Shown here: piece by piece, positions 25,158 to 35,794 of the stretch
How the letters are laid out: every line of letters starts with the position of its first letter
Numbering within the stretch: the first letter of the stretch is position 1
NCBI GenBank assembly: GCA_963693085.1
Contig: OY856409.1
Location: 1,331,520,415-1,331,584,414 of the forward strand
Source of the DNA: Alisma plantago-aquatica
Lineage: Eukaryota; Streptophyta; Magnoliopsida; Alismatales; Alismataceae
Direction of reading: 5' to 3'
Length of the DNA stretch: 64,000 nt
Position numbers and translations under genes: made by a program
The notes under the pieces: generated by a model
What the model was told of the DNA's origin: nothing
Database searches by the model: none
Seen by the model: the letters and a program-made list of their open reading frames with translations, nothing else

Positions 25158-26000
25158 TCACAGTTACTCTTATTGTTGTTAGAGTTACTCGTAGTGCTCG
25201 TTCAGTTACTCGCAGGGTTGTCACAGTTACTCGTAGTGCTTTTTTAGTTACTCGTATTGTTTTCACAGTTACTCTAACTGCTATTTGAGTTACTCGCAAT
25301 GCTCGTTCAGTTACTCACATTGTTGTCATAGTTACTCATAGTGTTTCACAGTTACTCGCAGGCTTTTTTCAGTTACTCGCAGGGTTTTTTAGTTACTCGC
25401 AGGGTTTTTTTAGTTACTCGCATGGTTTTTTCAGTTACTCGAAGTATTTGTTCAGTTACTCGCAGGGTTGTGACAATTACTCTCAGGTTTGTGACAGTTA
25501 CTCGCAATGTTTGTTCAGTTACTCAACCATTACTTGCAGTGTTATGTTACTCGCAGGCTTGTTTCAGTTACTCGCATGCTTTTTTTCAGTTACTCGCATT
25601 GTTTGTTCAGTTACTCACAGGGTTGTGATAGTTACTCGCAGTGTTTTCACAGTTACTGTAACTGCTATTACAGTTACTCATAGGGTTTTTTCAGTTACTC
25701 GCATTATTGTCACAGTTACTCGCAGTATTGTCACAGTTACTCGTAATGTTTTTTTCAATTACTCGTAGTCCTTTTTCAGTTACTCGCAGTGTTTTTTCAA
25801 TTACTCTAGGGTTGTGATAGTTACTAGTAGGATTTTTTCAGTTACTCAACCATTACTCTTAGTTACTCAAGCATTACTCTCAGTTACTCAAGAATTAATT
25901 TCAGTTACTCAAGCATTACTTTTCAGTTACTCAAGCATCTTGTTACTTTCAGTTTAGTTACTCGCATGGTTGTATCAGTTACTCGTAGTGGTTTCAGAGT
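25158..26000. repeat. 21-bp minisatellite (CAGTTACTCGCAG unit)
   Basis: About 40 variant copies of CAGTTACTCGCAGNGTTTTT follow each other, mostly at 21-bp spacing. The period is a multiple of three, so reading frames of about 100 codons with seven-residue repeats (VTRSVFS or SYSQAFF) appear. These are by-products of the array, not evidence of a protein. Confidence 0.9.
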
Positions 26001-26280
26001 TACTCTTACAGCATTCAAAGCATAAAGGTATTTAAAGCATTCAAGAACATAAGCATTCAAACCATAAAAGTATTTGAAGCATTCAAGATCAGCTGTACAT
26101 TCAGTCTTTTTGCAGCACACTAATAAATAATCCATTTTAATCAGTTGTACATTCAGCCAAAATATAAGGGCAAAATCAATATTGTTCAAGATGAGTTGTA
26201 CATCAAGATTAGTTGTACATTCATACTTTTCACAGCTGTACATTCAAGATCAGCTATACATTATGGTGGTTGTTTTAAAA
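26001..26280. repeat. short irregular repeats (AGCATTCAA and AGTTGTACATTCA)
   Basis: Two short motifs recur irregularly: AGCATTCAA before about 26,090 and AGTTGTACATTCA after it. No coding is supported. Confidence 0.7.
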
Positions 26281-27048
26281 AAAAATCTTTTCATCTTATA
26301 GTGTGATGGCTGCACATTTTTTACTAGTTGGATGATTAGTTTTTACTATGTAGCTTCACCTTATTGTGTGCACCATTAGTTCAGTAACACTTTTAACTTC
26401 TAATTTCTAAACTGCGGGTAGTAGTCGATGTAGTTTTTTCAAACAAATCCAAATTACCTATGTAAAAGCCAAATTAAGATATTGACCACGAAAACATGAT
26501 GCTTGCATGACTAACTGGAAAGGAGTCTGACAATTAAATACGTAGGATGCATATTGTATTTCATATTTTTCATAATATGAAACACGGTGAATCTATAATA
26601 CTCTAATTCATAATTCTGGAACGGTGTTTCTATAGAAATACATATACGACTCTGTAACTTGTCTAGGTAAAATGACAAACAGTTAAAGTACAACCAAAGA
26701 TGAAGAACTAGTACATCAGCTCCTCACTACCATAGATATTACTAACATTGTTTTCAGCATCGATCTCAACAAGGACTTACATTCTTAGTGATCCACACAC
26801 TAAAGTCTATGTCATCTATTGCTTGGTCAATTCCTTGAGACTGTCTCCCTACGTGGAGGATGGTTGTTTGCAAATCAATTCCAGGAGAATCTATAGCTAT
26901 TCAAGAACAACAGAGACGTCCAATCCTTAGACGAAGCCCCAACATCGTCCCACACCATAATCTCTTTTGTTAATATTACAATTATCAGTTCACCTCCTTC
27001 GTCGTCTCTTCTCTACAACTCCACTATTGTTACAGCTGCTTCTTCTGA
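26281..27048. other. unassigned sequence
   Basis: AT-rich DNA without a credible gene. The last 150 bp grade into the GC-rich block that follows. Confidence 0.4.
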
Positions 27049-28060
27049 TTGAATTCCTTTAAACTAGCCATCATATTCCCCTTCCCCTACCTACTACTCC
27101 ATCGTATGCCCTTTCTCCTCTACCCTCCCTACTTTTTCCTCATACCCTCAGTTCGACTACCTCCAGTTGCATCAACTGAAAGACTCCAGCAGCCTACCAG
27201 CCCCAACCCCTGTACACAACCACCGCCGGTGCCACCCCTTCCCCAACCACCCTATGGCTGCATCTGCTCCTCCGGCCTACCAGCCCCAACCCATGTACAC
27301 AACCACTATCGGCGTCACCCCCTTCCCCAACCACCCTCTGGCTGCATCTGCTCCTCCGGCCTACCAGCCCCAACCCCTGTACACCTCTGTCACGCCAGGG
27401 CGCACTCTCATGCCACGCTGCCGCCGTCCGACACCATGGAACCATGGGAGGCGAGGGAGGAAATCACGACGGAGTAGAGTGGGGCTACAAAGCATGGCGA
27501 ACCTCATACATCATCCCTGGGGTAAAGCCTTGCTAGGAGGGACCAAAGTCCACTGGACAGGCACAAATAAGGACATGATTAGACGACTTAGGGGTTGCAG
27601 GAGTGTGTAAGCTGCCATCCTTTTCCTCCCACGACACCAATCTCAGACGAGAAGAAACATTCATACGTGTTGCAGACTCAGGGGATCACATCCACCTACT
27701 CGGACCTGCAGTCGAGTGGGTCTTTAAGGTGCACGTCCTCCGCGGTGCCGTGAACCAGTTGGCCATCGGGGCCCTCCTCGCACAAGGCGAGCTCGGTGGG
27801 CTGCTGCGGTAAGGGTTCGAGGTGGGCTGGAAGCATGTAGAGATGAAGGAACGCGGCAAAATCTGTAGATCCTATCAAGTAAGGAAGGGAAAGAAGGTAT
27901 GATTGGGTCATGCCCCATCTACTCCTTGCGGTAGGCCGGAGTAGGCCTGAGAACGGCAGATGTACGCCCATTGGGAGAGAACGACAGAGAAGGAGATCGG
28001 GAAAATTAGGATTGTACTACGGGGTGACGGGAGTGATGGCCTCTATTTACTACAGATGCC
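27049..28060. other. GC-rich block with Pro-rich 84-bp repeats, possible gene fragment
   Basis: Between 27,198 and about 27,390 a unit of 83-84 bp occurs about 2.4 times. In the frame starting at 27167 it reads APPAYQPQPMYTTTIGVTPF, then PNHPLAAS. The first copy is one base short, which shifts the frame. Farther right, both strands have frames of 60-90 codons that I cannot assign, for example minus 27696-27971 with CEEGPDGQLVHGTAEDVHL. GC content contrasts with the flanks and the block lies beside the right terminus of the TA-bounded element. Captured exon material is plausible, but the source is unknown. Confidence 0.4.
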
Positions 28061-28119
28061 ACCGTGTTTCGACGGCACGGGTAGTATAACCAATATACCC
28101 GTGCGGGTAACAAAAACAA

Positions 28120-28123
<4 letters not shown>

Positions 28124-28186
<63 letters not shown>
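28124..28186. repeat. (TA)n microsatellite between two TIR units
   Basis: A pure TA run of about 63 bp. On its left it touches the right end of the 5.6-kb unit, and on its right the left end of the 343-bp MITE. Confidence 0.95.
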
Positions 28187-28634
<448 letters not shown>

Positions 28635-28636
28635 TG

Positions 28637-29172
28637 GGTGGGGGTAGGGATGAGCATTCGGTTAATTCGGTTCGGTTAAACGGCTAATTTGTGATTTGAG
28701 ATTTTAACCATTAACCTAACCAAATTGATCGAGTCGGTTAATTTGGTTATTGTCCAATCGGTTAATGGTTAATTTGGTATGTTAATTTGGTTAACCAAAT
28801 AACACTCGTGTAATAATATTATTTGAAATACTCATAGAACTTGGGACAATTGTTATATTATAGTGGTATTGTTGTAAATTTGATTTTGTATGACTCATAA
28901 AAACTTGATTATTGTATATATGAGAAGTATTTTGAAATAAAAGTATAACTATATATGTATATATGCATGTGTATGATAGTATTTATGAATAAATTCTGAC
29001 TATTCGGTTAATTCAATTAACCAAACTCAAAATATTTTTAACCGTCAAATTAATCATTTAACCGATTAACCGAAATAAATTAACCAAATTAACCGATTTA
29101 ACAAAATTAACTCAATAAAATTAACCATTCGGAATTAACCTTAACCAAATTCTGCTGACCCCTACGTGGGGG
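28637..29172. mobile_element. hAT-type MITE with 8-bp duplication
   Basis: The unit at 28645-29164 (520 bp) begins TAGGGATGAGCA. Its right end, reversed, reads TAGGGGTCAGCA, giving a 12-bp TIR with two mismatches. The flanks GGTGGGGG (28637-28644) and CGTGGGGG (29165-29172) match in seven of eight bases, as expected for a hAT 8-bp target duplication. The interior is dominated by GGTTAATTCGGTT-like motifs in both orientations and has no coding capacity. Confidence 0.8.
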
Positions 29173-30334
29173 ATGTGGCCGGCCACATGGGAGCCAGACG
29201 AACAAAGGCCATGGAAAGGCGCGATGCTTGAACGTAGCGGACCTGATTATTTAAAGCAAAACTGGGTCTCACTCAGGTGGTCAGTCCTCTGGTTTTTCAT
29301 TGGATCGTAGGGATGGCCCCCCCGGCGGCCGGCCGCTTCATCCATATATATGAGGTCATCCACGGCCACCGTTGGCATATATACGTTGGACCTCCAATTG
29401 CAACAGCTGCGCACGGCGGTGGCTGCCTGACTCATCTTCCAGACATTGCCTTACGTCATGAGCTGTTACAGCGGCCGGCCGGCATGCAGTAGCTGCGGTG
29501 GCTGCGTTAGTAGGCTTCTCCAACGCCATGGAAGATGACAGAGTCGTGCGAAGGGATGATCAACCTGAAGTAAAGGGAGACGTGGTTTGGAAGGCCGGAT
29601 GACTGGAGATATAACTCTGTGGAGGCCGGCGGAGTGGTGGTGATACACGACGAACCTCCGTTTGTCTGTAATGATGACCTCCGTTGCAGACCACAAACCA
29701 GAGTCGGGCCATTAAGAGAAGGCAGGAAAGCATTGCAGCGGTATGCACGGTCACGCTGGACAGGAGTTGGGAGTAGACATCTAGGTTTCCGACGTCGGAG
29801 GCAGAAGGCAAACCTACCGGCCAAACTAATAGGTGAGGGATTCGGATACCCGTACACAGCGCGCGGTTGGGTCCCTTGACGATGGTTCGGCTCGAGGGGA
29901 TGGATGCACGGTTTCGTTTGCCTCTCAAGTGACAATCATCCAACAGGGTTACCTACATTCTATTCGATTTGCTTCTTTCTTTCCATCCTTTCCTCTCCAG
30001 CCACATGACATGACATATATGATCACGCTTTTGCATTCCCTTCATCGATCGTCGCCACCGGCTACCTCTTTTCGCCCTTGCCGTGATGTTCTCCAAGGTG
30101 CATAAAGATGGTGCCATACGTGCGTTGATGCTGCTGCAGCGCTGCTGCTGCTCTCCACATTGTTTGCGAAGTAAGATGGAATCTCGTTTCTAGCTACCAC
30201 TCTACGAACTTCGGGCATTGTCGTCCTCTCGTTTTGTTACTCTCGCTTTAATTCTCCCTGGAGTCACACCACTTGCATTGTTGCATAGCAGCTGATTAGC
30301 TAGCCGAGAGATAACATATTCAATCACCACGGTC
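29173..30334. other. GC-rich stretch, function unknown
   Basis: This stretch has GGCCGG clusters and frames of 70-142 codons on both strands that overlap each other and match no family I recognise. It could be the promoter or leader of a lost gene, or element sequence. A CTG-rich run lies near 30,128-30,155. Confidence 0.3.
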
Positions 30335-30337
30335 TAT

Positions 30338-30780
30338 CAATACTAAAAAACATGGTATAGGTGACGGTCATGTAAAAGATTACACACTTTGGATGACATA
30401 TTTGTACATCATTTATAATCTGTATAGACCTACCTAAAATAGATGACATACATTTTGGCATATTTGAAAAGCTTACACACTTTAGGTGACAAGCATGTAA
30501 ATCATCTGTAGTATGTGTAAACTTGTGTAAAATAGATGACAGACATTTGAAAGGGTCACACGCTATAGGTGACATACATTTGAGTCACCTAAATTCTAAG
30601 GGGGTTTACCATTTAGATGACATGTATATGAGTCACATGTGATCTATAAAGGGGTCTATTGTATAGGTGACATGCATGGTTGTCCCTAAACTTTTAGGTG
30701 ACATACATGTCTGTTACCTAACCTTAAGATGACAGACATGCATGTCATCCAACATATTCCAACTAATAATAAGTATCAAT
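30338..30780 (+). repeat. left TIR and subterminal repeats of CACTA element
   Basis: After the terminus, about ten variants of TAGRTGACATACATGT occur in both orientations up to about 30,750. Such subterminal motif clusters are the usual binding region for CACTA-encoded proteins. That function is known for the superfamily, not shown here. Confidence 0.8.
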
Positions 30781-30809
30781 AATTTTCTCAATGTAGTTTC
30801 ATTACGAAT

Positions 30810-32330
30810 ATATCAATACATTTATTTCATAATTCATAAAGGAGATGTATGAGAGAAATTGATGCTTAGAGTCATTCTAAATCATTCTAAGTTAATTTGA
30901 TATCCACTCGTATAGGAATATTGACATTATAATCGACCCCAAACTCATACATGTATCTTCTACAAAATTATAAGGCTAATGGACCTTTGTACTTTGAGGC
31001 AAATTACACCTCAGAAACAACTTGTATGGACTACCAACCCAACAATAATTACTGCAAATAGGTGGTGGCTACCGCAAGCACCTGACCAACCATGCCTTAA
31101 TCGTTCCCAAACTCACACACATATCCCTTATGAAAAATTAAGAAGACAATACATATATACACATCTCCAATCAAAGTATTTCTAGGGACTTGTTGTGAGA
31201 GGACACTCTCATGATACGGGCCCCTAACTCCCCCGAAAGTATTTTAACAATCTTACTGACATAGAACATTGTATTGATATGGACCCTACCTCCTCGTAGA
31301 TGTGATTCAGGGGACTTTTTGTGAGAGGTCATTCTCATGATATGGGCCCCGACTCCTCACAAATACATTTTCAGACACTTGCTCTGAGATGCAATGTCAA
31401 GATTTGGGCCACAACTCGTCAGAAGTGCATTTATATAAAATTATCGTGAGACGATATTGTCATGATATAGGGCATGGTACATCCCAAATGTATATTCGTG
31501 GAAATATGTTGATTAATTTATTTGTGAGTTTTTAAAGGTGATGTGAGAGAAAAAAAAATTCCACTAAGAGTCATTCTAAATCATTGTGAGAATCATTCAT
31601 AAAGGAGTATTGGCATGATGGTTGTCCATAAACTCATGGACATCTCTTTTGTGATCATTATAAGGCTATGACTACCTACCTCCAGCTACAATTACTGCAA
31701 ACAGGCAATGACTGTCGGAAACCCCCACTCCTCGTAAATGTATTTTGAAGACTTACAATGAGAGGGCATTCTTGTGATATGGGCCCCGACACCTCAAGAA
31801 TGCATTGTTAGGAACTTGTTGTGAGAGGACATTGTCAAGATATGGGCCATCATTGCTCACAAATGTATTTCAAGGGGCTTGTTGTAAGAGGACACCGTGA
31901 TATATGTCATTCCAAATGCATTAATTTTTGTGGGGACATATCAATACATTTATTTTACAATTTATAAAGAGACGTCAGAGATGAATTTTTTTAGAGTATT
32001 TATAAGATAAATTAGCACGATGATCATTTCCAAACTAACACGCGTCTCTTTTGTGATCATTGTAAGGCTAATGATCCATTGTCTTGCAAGACAAATTGTT
32101 CCTTGACAATGACTTACATAGAACACCCATCGTACAAGCAAATTCCTACAAACAGGTCGTCATTGTCACAAGCACCCGACCAACCATGCTCTAATTGTCC
32201 CCACACTCATGCATGCCTCCATTCGGGTTGGGGATCATATTTAGTGAGGTCTATATTAGTTCGTATCCAGTCTGTTGGCAAGCCCATTTTGTGTCATGCA
32301 TGTTTGTTACTATTTCCCGGCCAAATGCCA
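30810..32330. repeat. 63-bp satellite array, block 1, with spacer modules
   Basis: Variants of the unit GGACTTGTTGTGAGAGGACA, then a TCATGATATGGGCC stretch and an AAATGCATTTT stretch, repeat every 63 bp. They alternate with two longer modules. One starts near ATCAATACATTTATTT and AAAGGAGATGTGTGAGAGA; the other near CTAATGGRCCTTTGT and contains CCACAAGCACCCGACCAACC. The order module B, module A, 63-mers recurs about three times here. Confidence 0.8.
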
Positions 32331-33012
32331 ACCCTACCTCCTATATAGAATGACAAAGAAATCTAAAGAATATCTTGTAAGTCAAATTATTATTTAAATT
32401 GCTTACATACACTAGTTAGCTTAAAGAAACAGATTAAGTTATAAAAAATCTAAAGTATTTATGTATAGTGACATGATCATTCAATTATTCTCCTCCTCCA
32501 TTTTCCCCTCTGACTCATTCACTTCCAGACTCATTCACCACCCATAATATAAATCTTGACATTAAATGTTAAAATTTTCAGTTTGAAAAAAAGTATTATC
32601 AACAGAGAAGAATCAAAGCTACCTGGAGTAGAATAAAAAAATTATCATTGGCTTCAAAATATTAATTACCTAAGTGAGACCAGTTGACATGAGAAAATCA
32701 TTTAGTAGATTTATTTTTATTAAGTAATCACGATCAACCATGCAAAATATTAAAAAATGCTTTTAACACCCATAAAATATTTTTATAAAATTAAATGTTA
32801 TAACATAAATATTGCCATGTTTTCCATCCATATAGTCTTTCCTTTTATTTGACATATGATCAACTAGCATAACTATATTTCTATAGAAGATAATATCACA
32901 AATATTTATATCTTTTTGTAATATAAATAAGGAAACTAACAATGATGAAGGAAATTACTTATAATTGATTGTTCTAGGAGACCCAAGAAGAGAATATATA
33001 TATATATATATA
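32331..33012. other. AT-rich DNA, no recognised feature
   Basis: AT-rich spacer ending in a short TA run (about 32,994-33,013) that abuts the LINE fragment. Confidence 0.5.
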
Positions 33013-33750
33013 TCAAACTTCTCTCAAACTCCATCAACGAGCCCTGGCTACTGATGGGGGATTTCAACAATATTAGGCTCTAAGAAGAAAAGAAGGGTGG
33101 ACGTCTGGCTCATGAACCTGCGATAAAAGCTTTCAACCACACAATTAACATGGCTGATCTTTGCAAACACCCAATGAATGGGGACATCATCTTCACATGG
33201 AATAATGAAGGTAAACAACAATGCTATCAGGAAAGGTGAAGCCCAAAACACTATAGTTGAGCTCATCAATGAGGATGGCATCATCGTGAATAGATAAGAA
33301 GATCTGGAGATCCAAGCTACTGATTTCTATAAAGCGCTCTTCAACAAACATCAAGAGATGGTTTCTGTCTTCCAGAATGAACATCTCGACTGGAGGTATA
33401 AACTAACCAATACACATAATAATATACTTTGCAGGGAAGTCAACATGGAAGAGCTTAAGGATCTTGTATGGAGCATCTGGGTAAACAAGTCCCCATGCCA
33501 CGATGGCTTCAACGCCCACTTCTACAGAGAAGCATGGCAAACAATAAAAAACGATCTTCTGAACAGCATCAACTGGATCATGAATGGAGGCAGCATGCTT
33601 AGGTAAGCCAACCATTCTTTCCTAACTCTCATCCCAAAAAAGAAAACTACTGCTACTCTAGCCAATTTTAGGCCCATCGCTTGCTGCAATGTCCACTACA
33701 AAGTGATGGCCAAAATCCTTGATGAGCACCTCAAATTGGTCCTTCCTTTT
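33013..33750 (+). pseudogene. truncated LINE (L1-type) fragment
   Basis: The first part reads SINEPWLLMGDFNNIRL and later FTWNNEG, the C-terminal half of an APE-type endonuclease with the GDFN motif. A frame change and a large deletion follow. Then comes NKSPCHDGFNAHFYREAW, and after one stop LTLIPKKK and NFRPIACCNVHYKVMAKIL, the start of an L1-type reverse transcriptase. The catalytic YxDD region and the 3' end are missing. At least three in-frame stops are present. It is dead, inserted or captured within the CACTA element. Confidence 0.85.
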
Positions 33751-34559
33751 TGTAAGGCCCCTAAACTTGCTTAATGAGTTGAACAAGCTTAATTATTATA
33801 TTTGAATGCTTAGAACCCTAATATAACCTTGTGATATGCTTTGAAATCATAAGACAAGCTTAAGTTTCAAATTTGGACATTGTTTGAACAAGTTATGCAA
33901 TTTTATACACATTTTGGACTTTTCTACAATTTACCCAATTGAGAGGTTTTCTTTGCAGTTTATCACTTGCATTATGTTCCTTGGATGTTCTATCATCATT
34001 CTTGAGCTTGTTGAGCCATGGGGCGCCTATTTAAACCTTATTTTGAAGGTGTTTGCTCCAAGGGTATTTGAGGGTTTTCCCCTTCACGGATGAGCTACCT
34101 TTAGTAGCTATCAACTAAGGAATTATGTGATTGGCTGGGAATTTCGACAAAGGAAAGCTAAGAAGGTCTAGAGGGACGGTGGGAGATCTACTTGTGTGCG
34201 TTCTTATATATTCTTAATAATTTAAATCCATAGACACTTGGATATATACTAGAATTTCAACTTTTTCTTTTTCTTTATATTAAAGTGTCATATACTTATC
34301 CACAAGCACCAAAACGAGCCATTTCCTCTCCACCACCTCTTTCCTTCTCCCAACCTCATCCTCCCTCTGTTCAGCTGTGAATTTTTCTACCAAAGGAAGA
34401 AGAAAGTGGGGATCTTCTTGGAGAAAGGCTGTAAGGTTGAAATTGACTTCATTTTAGGATTGAAAAATCTTCCTTCTAGTGATCTTGACCTAAAAGTGTA
34501 AGAATTTCCTTCTTTCCTCCGTCTATTTCTTTGTTATCCTTCCTCCTAGCTTTCTCCAG
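33751..34559. other. unclassified LTR-like segment
   Basis: This segment begins TGTAAGGCCCCTAAAC right after the LINE fragment, similar in style to the gypsy LTR borders in this window. It contains a TATA-like CTATTTAAACC near 34,027 and a pyrimidine-rich leader-like stretch near 34,310-34,380. No partner LTR, duplication or right border could be fixed, so a solo or truncated LTR is only a suggestion. Confidence 0.3.
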
Positions 34560-34792
34560 GTTAGAACCTTGTTGTTTGTTGTGTTAGATGTCTCTTCTTT
34601 TGCTTCTTTTTCATCAGATGTCTCTTCTTTAGGTGGAAGTGCATCAGTGAGATGCTCTAACTTTCCTGAAGAATGCACATAGATCTGAAAGGAGCATTTC
34701 TATAGGATATAATTGGAGCTATTAAACTTCACATAAGTTACACACTTAGAGTGTGTCTTGGGGACCTCAATAAAAGAAGAAGATGAAGCCAT
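34560..34792 (-). pseudogene. copia gag N-terminal fragment
   Basis: The minus strand reads MASSSSFIEVPKT, then FNSSNYIL, an in-frame stop, then KCSFQIYVHSSGKLEHLTD. This resembles the start of Ty1/copia gag polyproteins, where the stop replaces the conserved Trp after NYxLW. The fragment fades out near 34,560. A primer-binding site and LTR about 0.6 kb upstream on the same strand support the assignment. Confidence 0.75.
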
Positions 34793-35360
34793 AATATACC
34801 AATACAATGTATAATGGAGAAGCAGAGATAAGGAATCAATAGGTTTAGGAAGTCAATGACACGCAGAGATGTTGATACGCCATGTCGATTGTAGCAGAGT
34901 TCACAACATAAGACTCATGCAATAGATGATGACAACATAATTTGTCGGATCAACGACTTGCTGTGTGAGGCATCAAAACAACATATTAGGGTAAAAATGA
35001 CCCAGAACAGGTGGTGAACCTTATGGATCACCAAGAAAAACAAAGATATGTTGAAGATATGAATCATATTAAATAATAATTAGGGAGGTCCTAATAATAG
35101 ATGGTCATAAACGATCACAAAAAAATGAAATACGACTTCCCAAGAAAATTATCTTCAGAGCATAAGACTGTCAAAAAAGCCACATGCAATGCCCTTAGAT
35201 CCTCTTGTTAGAGAAGATAATAGGGCTAGAAAGGAGACTAGATGCCCCTAGTTGTGAGCAACAATGATGGAGAAGAAAGGTGATGATGAACAAGGATGAG
35301 AGGAGAGACGGCAGTGTCAACAGTTTGAAAAGGAGGAGCTTCTAAGATGGCTATATTTCA
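34793..35360 (-). other. leader region of the truncated copia element
   Basis: This region lies between the gag start and the primer-binding site. It shows no coding, as expected for an untranslated leader. Confidence 0.5.
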
Positions 35361-35373
35361 TGCTCTTATACCA
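35361..35373 (-). other. primer-binding site of truncated copia element
   Basis: The minus strand reads TGGTATAAGAGCA, one mismatch from the initiator-Met primer site. It directly abuts the LTR edge at 35374. Confidence 0.75.
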
Positions 35374-35794
35374 TGTTAAAAGTAGTTGTCTTTTTTATAT
35401 CTTCCAATTATTTCAATTAGTTAATATTTAAATTGTGAAACAGTAAATCAACTGATTTATTGAACTAAATTAACAATTAACAAAGAAGTTTACCACATGT
35501 TCACCCCTAGTGAAGTGGTGTGATCAATGTTACTATACTGGAATATCTATAAAGTAAATTTAGAACTTGTTTGTTTAAAAGTAAAACTAATTCAGGCAGT
35601 GAACTGCAACACAACACTGCGAGACCGAATTCAATGAATTGAATCAACAAGTAATTTCTTGAAATCCCATAAATCTATATAGGCAGTGACGACTACCACC
35701 TCACAACATCTTTGGAACCACGATCACATGTTATAGAACTTGAGCTGGCCAAACTTGTATGAGTTTTCAGTCATACATGTTTTTTTTTCTAACA
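35374..35794 (-). repeat. 5' LTR of truncated copia element
   Basis: On the plus strand this segment runs from TGTTAAAAGTAG to TTTTCTAACA, so the ends form a short imperfect inverted repeat with TG...CA borders. It is 421 bp. Satellite module sequence resumes immediately after it. The 3' LTR and most of the internal region are absent. Confidence 0.65.

Larger units (their letters stand above)
22480..28123. mobile_element. putative 5.6-kb TIR element inserted in a TA microsatellite
   Basis: The left end reads GGTTGTTTGCTTATTGCCAG, then CGCGGGTA. The right end on the opposite strand reads GAGATTGTTTTTGTTACCCG, then CACGGGTA. Both ends sit directly on TA runs and face each other as imperfect inverted repeats. 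The same terminal pattern borders the 343-bp MITE at 28187-28529. Inside lie a ROH1-like gene fragment, several minisatellites and a GC-rich block, but no transposase. Gene fragments near the ends would suit a MULE-like carrier, with its AT-rich target duplication hidden in the TA run. The class is not proven, and the two ends might belong to separate insertions. Confidence 0.45.

Noticed and set aside
25341..25768. Frames of about 100 codons in the GTTACTC array as a repeat protein
   Set aside because: The period is a multiple of three, so open frames are expected by chance. There is no start context or conserved flank.
25158..26000. CRISPR-like array
   Set aside because: Repeats are contiguous and variable with no unique spacers, and this is plant nuclear DNA.
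29507..29943. 142- and 127-codon minus-strand frames as genes
   Set aside because: They overlap each other in different frames, have no recognisable domain and match the composition of the surrounding GC-rich DNA.
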